Assembly: GCF_033042135.1 (NCBI RefSeq)
Contig: NZ_WBXM01000012.1
Coordinates: 62,001-126,000 of the forward strand
Origin: Haloechinothrix sp033042135
GTDB taxonomy: Bacteria > Actinomycetota > Actinomycetes > Mycobacteriales > Pseudonocardiaceae
Reading direction: 5' to 3'
DNA length: 64,000 nt
Both the position numbers and the translations under genes were made by a program. Positions 8,096-15,529 of this stretch are shown here, piece after piece (within the stretch, counting starts at the first letter, position 1; the number at the start of each line of letters is the position of its first letter). Under the pieces are notes generated by a model. It did not search any database. It was not told the DNA's origin and saw nothing but the letters and a program-made list of their open reading frames with translations.

Positions 8096-9199
8096 ATGGA
8101 CTTCTCGCTCACCGAAGCGCAACGGGACCTCGCGGGCCTCGCTGGCCGTATCCTCGGCGACTGGGCGGAACGCGACGGCGACCAGCGCACCGAACCGTTC
8201 GACGATCCCTTCGACGCCACCCTGTGGGAGCAGCTGGCTCAGGCGGGCCTGCTGGACGCCGCGCTGCCCGAATCCGTCGGCGGCGGCGGGTTCGGCCTAC
8301 TGGAGCAGTGCAGCGTACTGATCGAGCTCGGCAGGGTCGCGGCCCCTGTGCCGTACCTGCCAAGCATCACCGGCGCCGCCTCGGCCATCGCCGAGTTCGG
8401 CACCGGCCTGCACGCCGAGCGGTGGGCGCTCCCGGTGACCCGCGGGCAGCGCACCATGGCGATCGCGCTGGCCGACGAGGGCGACGACCCTGGATTCACC
8501 GCGCGGCGCGCGGGCGGCAGCTGGCGCGTCAGCGGGACGCAGACCGCAGTGCTGCACGGCGCGCACGCCGACGCCTTCGCCTGCGAGGTCGCCACCGACG
8601 AGGGCGACGCCCTGATGCTCGTCGACCGCGGGCACAGCGGGCTGCGGGTGACCGGCCAGCACGCCGTCGACGGCACCGGGGCGGCGCTTGTCGAGCTGGA
8701 CGAGGCCGAGGCGACCGACGACGCGCTACTCGGCGAACCGGGCAGCGGGGCAGCCCGCTGGCTACGGCTGCGCGCCACCGTGGGGCTGTGCGCGCTCCAA
8801 CTGGGCATCGTGTCGAGGGCGCTGGAGATGACCGGCGAGTACGCGCGCAAGCGTGAACAATTCGGCGAGGTCATCGGCTCGTTCCAGGCGGTGCGCCAGC
8901 GGCTGGCCGAGGCCTACCTCGACGTGGAGGCGGTACGGCTGACGCTGTGGCAGGCGGCCTGGCGGCTGAGCGAGGGCCTACCAGCCGACGAGGAGGTCGC
9001 CACCGCGAAGTTCTGGGCGGCACAGGCGGGCCACCGGGTGGCGCACACCGCGGTACACATCCACGGCGGCGTCGGGATCGACATGGACTACCCGCTGCAC
9101 CGCTACTTCGTGGCAGCCAAACGAACCGAGTTCGCGCTCGGCGGCGCGACAGCCCAGCTCCGCGCGCTCGGCACCCATCTCGCCGAGGCACCGGCATGA
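8096..9199 (+). CDS. chsE5: Acyl-CoA dehydrogenase FadE27 (ChsE5 subunit)
   Basis: The second, shorter subunit (367 residues) of the heteromeric steroid acyl-CoA dehydrogenase. It has the compact FadE27 shape: N-terminal DFSLTEAQRDL, GLLDAALPESVGGGGFG, a shortened middle domain, and the C-terminal helical domain with YARKREQFGEVIGSFQAV and the HIHGGVGIDMDYPLHRYF motif. In this family the two subunits together form one complete FAD/active site. Start ATG with GGGAG upstream; its stop overlaps the fadD17 start. Confidence 0.88.
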   Translation: MDFSLTEAQRDLAGLAGRILGDWAERDGDQRTEPFDDPFDATLWEQLAQAGLLDAALPESVGGGGFGLLEQCSVLIELGRVAAPVPYLPSITGAASAIAEFGTGLHAERWALPVTRGQRTMAIALADEGDDPGFTARRAGGSWRVSGTQTAVLHGAHADAFACEVATDEGDALMLVDRGHSGLRVTGQHAVDGTGAALVELDEAEATDDALLGEPGSGAARWLRLRATVGLCALQLGIVSRALEMTGEYARKREQFGEVIGSFQAVRQRLAEAYLDVEAVRLTLWQAAWRLSEGLPADEEVATAKFWAAQAGHRVAHTAVHIHGGVGIDMDYPLHRYFVAAKRTEFALGGATAQLRALGTHLAEAPA

Positions 9200-10788
9200 C
9201 CGTGACGGCAGGCACCGTCACCGAGCGGCTGCTCGCCAGGGTGGGCGAGGGGCACCACGGGCTGCGGTTCGGCGAGGCGTGCTGGACCTGGCACGAGCAG
9301 GTGCGGGAATGTGCCATGCACGCCGCGCTACTGCGCGAGCTCCGTGACGGCAGGCGCCCGTTCCACGTGGGTGTGCTGGCCGACAACATCCCGGCGTTCT
9401 CCTTCCTGCTCGGCGCCGCCGCGCTGGCCGGTGCCGTACTGGTCGGCCTCAACCCCACGAGGAGGGGTGCCGCGCTCGCCCGCGACGTGCGTGCCGCCGA
9501 CTGCCAGCTGGTGATCACCGAACGCGCTCACCGGGAGCTGCTCACCGGGCTGGATCTCGGGGCCGCGACGGGCAGGGTATTCGACGTGGACAGTGCGAAG
9601 TGGGCTGCCATGTTGGCGGCGCACCGCGCCGCCCCGGTGGACCCGGTACCGGCGCGGGAGGACGACCTGCTGATGCTGATCTTCACCTCCGGCACCGGCG
9701 GGGACCCCAAACCGGTGCGCTGTACCCACGGCAAGATCGCCCAGCCCGGCGCGATGCTGGCCGAACGGTTTAATCTGTCCACAACAGATACAGTGTACGT
9801 GGCCATGCCGCTGTTCCATTCGAACGCGATCATGGCTGGCTGGTCGGTGGCGCTGGCAAGCGGCGCCACAATCGCACTGCGCAGGAAGTTCTCGGCCTCT
9901 CGCTTCCTGGACGACGTGCGCACCTACGGGGCGACCTACGCCAACTACGTCGGCACCCCGCTGTCCTACATCCTCGCGGTGCCGGAACGCGCCGATGACG
10001 CCGACAACCCGCTACGTGTCGTCTACGGTAACGAAGGAGCCCCGGCCGACCTGGCAGCCTTCGCCGACCGGTTCGGTTGCTCGGTCATCGACGGCTACGG
10101 TTCCACCGAAGGCGGGGTGGCGATCTCCCGCACCCCGGACACCCCGGCAGGGGCGCTCGGCAGGCTCCCGGATGGGGTGGACATCCTGCACCCCGATACC
10201 GGTTCACCCTGCCCACCTGCCCGGTTCGGTGCCGGTGGCGGGCTCGCCAACCCCAGCCAGGCGATCGGCGAGCTCGTCAACACCGCGGGTACCGGCATGT
10301 TCGCCGGGTACTACAACGCCGAGGACGCCGAGGCCGAGCGGGTGCGCGGCGGGATGTACTTCACCGGTGACCTCGCGTACCGGGACGCGGCAGGGTTCTG
10401 CTACTTCGCAGGGCGCACCGGCGACTGGCTCCGGGTGGGCGGCGAGAACCTCGGCACCGCACCCATCGAGCGCGCCCTGTCGCGCTACCCGGGCATCAGC
10501 GACGTCGCGGTATACGGGGTACCGGACGGGCATGTCGGCGACGCCGTCACGGCTGCCATCGTGCCGTGCGGCGCGCCGTTCGACCCGATGGGCTTCGCGG
10601 CGTTCCTCGCCGCGCAAGGCGACCTCGGGCCGGTGCAGTACCCGCGGTACTTGCGATTGATGCACCAGCTGCCGCGCACCGCCACCCACAAGGTCGTCAA
10701 GCGCGAGCTGGCGGCGCAAGGGCTGGACTGCGCGGATCCGGTCTACGAACGTGCCTCCGACGACCCGCCCCGCTACGCCGCCCGGTAG
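9196..10788 (+). CDS. fadD17: Steroid side-chain acyl-CoA synthetase FadD17
   Basis: An AMP-forming adenylate synthetase (530 residues) overlapping fadE27 by ATGA. The P-loop-like FTSGTGGDPKPVRCTHGKI is near residue 167, the DGYGSTEGG A5-type motif near 300, TGD (FTGDLAYRD) near 390, and the C-terminal Lys region is HKVVKREL. In Mtb FadD17 is reported to activate steroids with shortened (C24) side chains as CoA esters. Position after fadE26-fadE27 matches Rv3504-Rv3506 exactly. Confidence 0.87.
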   Translation: MTVTAGTVTERLLARVGEGHHGLRFGEACWTWHEQVRECAMHAALLRELRDGRRPFHVGVLADNIPAFSFLLGAAALAGAVLVGLNPTRRGAALARDVRAADCQLVITERAHRELLTGLDLGAATGRVFDVDSAKWAAMLAAHRAAPVDPVPAREDDLLMLIFTSGTGGDPKPVRCTHGKIAQPGAMLAERFNLSTTDTVYVAMPLFHSNAIMAGWSVALASGATIALRRKFSASRFLDDVRTYGATYANYVGTPLSYILAVPERADDADNPLRVVYGNEGAPADLAAFADRFGCSVIDGYGSTEGGVAISRTPDTPAGALGRLPDGVDILHPDTGSPCPPARFGAGGGLANPSQAIGELVNTAGTGMFAGYYNAEDAEAERVRGGMYFTGDLAYRDAAGFCYFAGRTGDWLRVGGENLGTAPIERALSRYPGISDVAVYGVPDGHVGDAVTAAIVPCGAPFDPMGFAAFLAAQGDLGPVQYPRYLRLMHQLPRTATHKVVKRELAAQGLDCADPVYERASDDPPRYAAR

Positions 10789-10825
10789 CGGGCCGGGTGC
10801 CAGGTGCGCGCACGCGGTATGATAT

Positions 10826-10840
10826 TTGAACTATGTTCAA
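10826..10840. promoter_or_regulatory. Palindrome upstream of TetR gene, probable autoregulatory operator
   Basis: TTGAACTATGTTCAA is a perfect 15-bp inverted repeat with a 3-base centre, embedded in an AT-rich patch just before the TetR-family gene. The 3-base spacer excludes it as a KstR site (2-base spacer). TetR proteins commonly bind such a palindrome over their own promoter. Confidence 0.6.
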
Positions 10841-10873
10841 TAATATCGTGATCGGCCATTGGGTGTCCCCGCG

Positions 10874-11554
10874 GTGAGCGAGGGCGAGGGAACCGGCCGC
10901 GCCGGTGGGCGTGGCCGGGGGCGACCGCCGGTGATCACCAGGGAGCAGATCGTGCGCGCGGCGCGCGATGTCGGCCTCGACCGGCTGCGCATGTCCAGCG
11001 TCGCCGAGGCGCTCAACGTCAGGCCCGCCGCGCTGTACCACCACGTGCGCAGCAGGGATGAGCTGGTCGAGCTCGTGGCGTGGCAGGTGCTGGAGGAGAC
11101 CAACTACGACGACTGGACGCCGGACAACGGCACGGGCTGGCGGGGTTGGATCCGCGCCTACGCGCACGCGCTGCGCAGGGCGATGCTGGACAACGCCGCG
11201 CTGTTCCAATACATCCGGCTCACCACCGCAGCAACCACGCACCGGCTGGACCACATCGAGCGGCTAGTGGGCGTGCTGGTCGACGCGGGGTTCGGTTACA
11301 CCACCGCCAGCCACACCATCCAGCACGTGCACCTGATGATCGAGGCGGAGGTTCGCGACGCCGTCGAACCGGAGGGCAGCCAGCAGCGCCAGTTCACCGA
11401 GTTCCACCGTGCGCTCGCCGCCCGTCCCGGTGACGACCTGCCGCACCTGCGACGCATGGCCGAGCACCGCCCCGGTCCCGACCCGGACGCCCAGTTCGAG
11501 TTCATGCTCGACTGCCTGCTGGAGGGCTTGGCAACCCGCCTCGACCGCCCGTGA
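10874..11554 (+). CDS. TetR-family transcriptional regulator
   Basis: A TetR-type regulator of about 226 residues. After a basic, Gly-rich N-terminal tail (GRAGGRGRGRPP), the DNA-binding helix-turn-helix runs ITREQIVRAARDVGL ... MSSVAEALNVRPAALYHHV with the signature LYHHVRSRDELVE. The rest is the ligand-binding helical domain. The start is uncertain: GTG at 10874 has only a weak GGGTG ahead, and TTG at 10859 is possible. It follows fadD17 on the same strand but has its own palindrome, and is convergent with the phosphotransferase operon. Ligand and targets are unknown. Confidence 0.8.
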   Translation: MSEGEGTGRAGGRGRGRPPVITREQIVRAARDVGLDRLRMSSVAEALNVRPAALYHHVRSRDELVELVAWQVLEETNYDDWTPDNGTGWRGWIRAYAHALRRAMLDNAALFQYIRLTTAATTHRLDHIERLVGVLVDAGFGYTTASHTIQHVHLMIEAEVRDAVEPEGSQQRQFTEFHRALAARPGDDLPHLRRMAEHRPGPDPDAQFEFMLDCLLEGLATRLDRP

Positions 11555-11563
11555 CGGGGTGTG

Positions 11564-11616
11564 GAGCTGAACGTGACGTTCGAGCCGTCTAAGGCGCTGA
11601 ACGTCACGTTCAGCTC
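11564..11616. terminator. Bidirectional hairpin between tetR and phosphotransferase
   Basis: A perfect 18-bp inverted repeat (arms 11564-11581 and 11599-11616, loop 17 bases). Each arm is itself nearly palindromic, built on the GAGCTGAACGT half-site that recurs at 59101 and 60014. It lies between converging genes, as expected of a two-way transcription terminator. Confidence 0.7.
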
Positions 11617-11630
11617 CCAGCTCCACCCTG

Positions 11631-12731
11631 TCAGGCCAGCAGGGCCTCCAGCCCGGAACGGTTGTAGAACACGTCGTCGGGATCGGCGGGGAACTCGCGT
11701 TCGCCGAAGTACGCCTGGCGGTGGGCGACCCTGGCCATCACGATCGCGTTGCGCAGCGCCGCATAGACGATGTAGAAGCCCAGGTCGCGGACGGTGCGGC
11801 CGGTGAGGCGCTGGTAGCTGGCCACGACATCGGTGGCGCGCAGGAAGTCCGGCATGCCGTCGAGCCCCGCGCTCGCGGCGAGCTCCTCGAAGAACCAGTG
11901 GTGGTAGATCAACCAGGCGAGGTCCAGCTCCGGCGGCCCCACCGCCGCCATTTCCCAGTCCAGCACGCCCGCCGGCTGGAAATCGCGGTAGAGGATATTG
12001 CCGATGCGGGCGTCGCCCCACACCAGCACCGGTTCGGGAACATGATCGGGCCAGTTGTCCTCGAGCCACGCGAAGCCCCGCTCGATCAGCGGGTGTCTGC
12101 ACTGTCGCGACACCCACCGGTAGTAGTCCTGTTGCTCGGCCACGTGGCGGTGCAGCGCCGTCGGTCCGTCCCGGCCGTATTCGAGGAACCCGAGATCTTC
12201 GGTGGTTGGGGTGAGGCTGTGTATCCCGGCGAGCACCGCCACCGTGGCCTCCTGTAGCCGCCGTCGTTCGGTGGCGCCCGCTTCCAGCAACCAGCCCTCG
12301 AAGTTGTAGGGCATCACGTCGGGAGGCACCGAGCCCTCGACGCGCTCCATCACGAACAGTGGCGCGCCCACCGGCGCCGGATCGGCCTCGAACCACAATG
12401 CCCTCGGCACCGGCACCCGCGTTCTGCTGCCGACCAGGCGCATGACCCGGAACTGCCGGTGCAGGTCGTAGGTGGGAAACACCGGCATGGCATCGGCCTG
12501 CGGAGCCAGCCGCGCCACGCACGGCAACATGGTGCGCCGCCCGCCCTCGGTCGCGGTCAGGTCGAACGTGACGGTCTCGCTGGACATCCCGTTGCCCGGC
12601 GGGACGGCCAGCTCGCCCACCACCGGCTCGGCACCCGCCGGAAGCCGCGTGGCCAGCCAGGACGCCAGCCGCTGCCGGAGCAGCGCGTAGTCCCGCGTGG
12701 AGGTCTGCGGGCGGTCGATGCGCTCTGCCAC
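11631..12731 (-). CDS. Aminoglycoside-phosphotransferase-like (APH/ACAD10-type) kinase
   Basis: A 366-residue protein-kinase-fold phosphotransferase. The Brenner-type loop reads LVWGDARIGNILY near residue 230, and the metal-binding DWE motif follows in GVLDWEMAAVGPPELDLAW. Similar proteins sit next to acyl-CoA dehydrogenases and aldehyde dehydrogenases in mycobacteria (Rv3168/ACAD10-like). They are thought to phosphorylate hydroxylated acyl substrates rather than antibiotics. The first Asp follows Gly rather than His (WGD instead of HxD), as is common in this subgroup. GTG start; last gene of an operon behind an aldehyde dehydrogenase and a conserved hypothetical. The substrate is unknown. 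Confidence 0.75.
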   Translation of the reverse strand: MAERIDRPQTSTRDYALLRQRLASWLATRLPAGAEPVVGELAVPPGNGMSSETVTFDLTATEGGRRTMLPCVARLAPQADAMPVFPTYDLHRQFRVMRLVGSRTRVPVPRALWFEADPAPVGAPLFVMERVEGSVPPDVMPYNFEGWLLEAGATERRRLQEATVAVLAGIHSLTPTTEDLGFLEYGRDGPTALHRHVAEQQDYYRWVSRQCRHPLIERGFAWLEDNWPDHVPEPVLVWGDARIGNILYRDFQPAGVLDWEMAAVGPPELDLAWLIYHHWFFEELAASAGLDGMPDFLRATDVVASYQRLTGRTVRDLGFYIVYAALRNAIVMARVAHRQAYFGEREFPADPDDVFYNRSGLEALLA

Positions 12732-12741
12732 GACATCCCGC

Positions 12742-14202
12742 CTAACCCAGCGGGAGTGTCACGGACTTGAGCTCGGTGTAGGGCTCGATGCCCTCCGGGC
12801 CGAACTCCCTGCCGATACCGCTGGCCTTGTAGCCGCCGAACGGCGCGTTGGCGTCGATCAGGTACTGGTTCACGCCGAACGTCCCGGTGCGGACATGCCG
12901 CGCCAGCTCGAGCCCACGCTCGACATCGGCGGTCCACACCGAGCCTGCCAGGCCATAGTCCGAGTCGTTGGCGATGCGTACCGCCTCCCGCTCGCCGGTG
13001 TACGGGATCACCGTCAGCACCGGCCCGAAGATCTCCTCCCGCGCGATGCGCATGTCGTTGTCGGCGTCGGCGAACACCGTCGGCCGCACGTACCAGCCAC
13101 TGTCGACGCCGTGGGGCATGCCGGTACCGCCGGTGACGATCCGCGCGCCCTCCTGGACACCGAGCTCGATGTAGCTCGCGACCCGCTCCTGCTGGCGCCG
13201 CGCGACCATCGGTCCGATGTAGTTGGCCTCGTCGTGCGGGTCGCCGACCGGCAGGGCAGCGACCATCCCGGCCAGCGCGTCGACCACCTCGTCGTAGCGG
13301 CTGCGCGGGGCCAGGATCCGGCTCTGCGCCACGCACGCCTGCCCGCTGTTGAGCAGCGAGGCCAGCTTCAGGCCATCCACAGTCGCATCGACGTCGCAGT
13401 CGTCGAGCACGATCGCGGCCGACTTCCCGCCGAGTTCGAGCGTGAGCCGCTTGAGGTCCGAGCCGCACAGTGAGGCGATACGACGGCCCGCGGCGGTCGA
13501 TCCGGTGAACGACACCTTGTCCACACCGGGATGGGTGACCAGGTACTCCCCGGTCTCGCGGCAGGCGGGCAGCACGCTGACCACGCCTTGCGGCAGCCCG
13601 ACCTCGTCGAGGATCTCGGCGAGCAGCAACGAGTCCAGCGGAGCCTCCGGTGCCGGTTTGATCACCACGGTGCAACCGGCGAGCAGGGCGGGCGCGAGCT
13701 TGGCCATGAGCACGTACTGCGGCACGTTCCACGGGATGACCACGGCGACCACGCCTGCCGGTTCACGGCGGACGACGACCTGTTCACCGAACGCGCCGTC
13801 CCGACGATCCTCCCAGGCGAACCGCTCCGCCGCCGTCAGGAAGGCATCCAGCGACGTCGCGGTGGCCTGGGTCTGACCGAGGTGCGAGAACCAGATCGGC
13901 GAACCCATCTCTGTGGTGATCAACTCGGCCATCTCACCCATCCTGGACTCGTACGCCTTGGCCAACCGGGACACGACCCGCCGCCGCTCACCCGGGTCCG
14001 TACGCGGCCACTCCCCCTCGTCGAATGCCCGCCTAGCCGCACCGACCGCGGCATCCACATCGCTTCGGGAAGCCTCGGGGACACTTCCCACCACCTGCTC
14101 GCTGTGCGGTGAGACCACGTCGATGGTGCCTGCGGTCGCGGGTGACTGCCACTTCCCTCCGATGTAGAGCCGACCGTAGTGCAGCTTCGGTGTTCCGTTC
14201 AT
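12742..14202 (-). CDS. Aldehyde dehydrogenase (second, ALDH superfamily)
   Basis: A 486-residue ALDH. It has PWNVPQ, FTGSTAAGRR, LELGGKSAAIV with the general-base Glu, and SGQACVAQSR carrying the nucleophilic Cys; EEIFGPVL and FGGYKASGIGREFG close the protein. The ATG at 14202 has GGGAGGA at a normal spacing and overlaps the stop of the preceding gene (ATGA). It differs clearly from the ALDH at 1777 (about the same length, different active-site flanks), so the two are paralogues with probably different substrates. It is co-transcribed with a conserved hypothetical and an APH-like kinase, and not obviously part of the canonical sterol pathway. Confidence 0.85.
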   Translation of the reverse strand: MNGTPKLHYGRLYIGGKWQSPATAGTIDVVSPHSEQVVGSVPEASRSDVDAAVGAARRAFDEGEWPRTDPGERRRVVSRLAKAYESRMGEMAELITTEMGSPIWFSHLGQTQATATSLDAFLTAAERFAWEDRRDGAFGEQVVVRREPAGVVAVVIPWNVPQYVLMAKLAPALLAGCTVVIKPAPEAPLDSLLLAEILDEVGLPQGVVSVLPACRETGEYLVTHPGVDKVSFTGSTAAGRRIASLCGSDLKRLTLELGGKSAAIVLDDCDVDATVDGLKLASLLNSGQACVAQSRILAPRSRYDEVVDALAGMVAALPVGDPHDEANYIGPMVARRQQERVASYIELGVQEGARIVTGGTGMPHGVDSGWYVRPTVFADADNDMRIAREEIFGPVLTVIPYTGEREAVRIANDSDYGLAGSVWTADVERGLELARHVRTGTFGVNQYLIDANAPFGGYKASGIGREFGPEGIEPYTELKSVTLPLG

Positions 14203-15302
14203 GGCGCGACGTCCTCCCAACTGGCGAATCCCGATGGTTCGTGTGGACCGAAACAGGCGAACTCGAACATGCCCCAGCCGGACTCGCCTCCACAGCGGGC
14301 GCGCACCAGATTGTCGGTGACGCTCCAGTAGGCCGCCCGCTTAGCGGCGTCGGCGACGTCGTAGCTGCGGCCCTGCACCACCAGTTCGCCGAGGTACATG
14401 CCGTGCCGCCAGTCGTCGACGCCGTAACCGCCACCCGCCCCGAGCGCCAGTGGGACCCGCGGTTCGAGTGTGATCTCGGGGCCATGGCTGAACAACAGCG
14501 TCGCCGCCGCCACCTCCCGTGTGCCGGAGGCGAACTCGATACCGATCTCCGGCCTGCCGAGATGCTCGACCTCGCCGCCAGCCGATTCCGGCCACACCCG
14601 CACGGCCTCCTCCAGTGACCGGGTGCCACGCGCGTCCTCCTGAACGATGGTGATGACGCTGAACTCCTCGAATTGCAGCGGCGCGTACACCCAGTAGAAG
14701 GATCCGGGTTCCTTCGCCGCGCCGATCCCGGCTGGTTCCGGCTCACCGACCGGGCGGATGCCCCACGACCGGTCCCGCGTTCCCCACCAGCTGCCCGGTG
14801 TGACCTCGTAGGTTTCCCCGTCTATGGTGAGCGTGCCGCTCCACTGGCCGGTCTGGGCCAGCCGGTTGGAGTCCACAATGGTTCGACCGTGTTGCCGCAA
14901 CTCGTGGCGCGGTTCCAGGATGGCAGGCACGGAGCCGGTGTACGTCAGGTCGAACTCCAACCCGTGGTCATTGGGCTCGAGCACCACGCGGAGCCGGTAC
15001 AGGCCTTCGAGGACCTCGACCCGGAACGGTCCGACCGTGGTGTCCATCCGGTCGATGCCCAGCTCACGGGAGGCGCGTACGGCGAGTTGGGTGCCGTCGC
15101 GGTGCACCACGGCGAACGCGTCGGCCACCCCGAGGTTCGGGTACTGGCCCATCCCGGTGACCAGGAACAGCTCTCCCGAATGCGGGTGGCAGTTGAAGTA
15201 GTAGCGGTCGTAGAAGTTGCGGTCGCTGGTGCCGACCCGGCGGACCGGTTCGATCACCTGGTGGATGGGGTAGTCGTCGAGCGGGGAGAGCACCGGCGTC
15301 AC
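14199..15302 (-). CDS. Conserved hypothetical, possibly CrtC/AttH-type beta-barrel
   Basis: I do not recognise this family with certainty. The roughly 367-residue protein is rich in beta-strand-like segments. It has a striking SWWGTRDRSWGIRP motif near the middle and many Trp and Tyr residues, which recalls AttH/hydroxyneurosporene-hydratase (CrtC)-like lipocalin barrels; this is a weak analogy. There is no signal peptide and no membrane helix. The open frame extends to 15455, but that extension runs through an AT-rich promoter region and a KstR-like box. A GTG near 15302 preceded by GGCGAGG is therefore preferred, uncertain by a few codons. First gene of the operon with ALDH and APH-like kinase. 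Confidence 0.5.
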   Translation of the reverse strand: MTPVLSPLDDYPIHQVIEPVRRVGTSDRNFYDRYYFNCHPHSGELFLVTGMGQYPNLGVADAFAVVHRDGTQLAVRASRELGIDRMDTTVGPFRVEVLEGLYRLRVVLEPNDHGLEFDLTYTGSVPAILEPRHELRQHGRTIVDSNRLAQTGQWSGTLTIDGETYEVTPGSWWGTRDRSWGIRPVGEPEPAGIGAAKEPGSFYWVYAPLQFEEFSVITIVQEDARGTRSLEEAVRVWPESAGGEVEHLGRPEIGIEFASGTREVAAATLLFSHGPEITLEPRVPLALGAGGGYGVDDWRHGMYLGELVVQGRSYDVADAAKRAAYWSVTDNLVRARCGGESGWGMFEFACFGPHEPSGFASWEDVAP

Positions 15303-15388
15303 CGCCTCGCCAATCGTGTCCGGTAACTGGTTGCCGACATTTTTACTGCATTCAGAAAATAAGTCAACAGGCCCTACCACTTCGGATC

Positions 15389-15402
15389 TAGATCGTGTTC
15401 TA
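15389..15402. promoter_or_regulatory. Degenerate KstR-like box
   Basis: TAGATCGTGTTCTA matches the KstR consensus except that the first AAC is ATC. It lies upstream of the minus-strand hypothetical-ALDH-APH operon and may or may not be functional. Confidence 0.45.
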
Positions 15403-15500
15403 TAGGGCGCAACCCCGGCGACGACCGTCTCGTCGGTACGGGTTAATCGATACACAGCCGAATCCTGTTGACCTACCGAGCGGTACGCCGCACGCTCCTC

Positions 15501-15514
15501 TGAAACACGTTCTA
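15501..15514. promoter_or_regulatory. KstR operator upstream of secreted phosphoesterase-like gene
   Basis: TGAAACACGTTCTA is a full match to TnnAACnnGTTnnA, 15 bases before the ATG of the alkaline-phosphatase-superfamily gene. Confidence 0.72.
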
Positions 15515-15529
15515 CGCTAGGGAGCCAGC

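Noticed and set aside
6796..8856. Long plus-strand frame overlapping fadE26/fadE27
   Set aside because: Arg-rich shadow frame; the true genes in another frame have full family motifs.
10826..10840. Palindrome as a KstR box
   Set aside because: The centre is three bases, while KstR sites have two between AAC and GTT.
15303..15455. N-terminal extension of the conserved hypothetical
   Set aside because: It passes through an AT-rich promoter region and a KstR-like box and is not needed for a normal-length protein.
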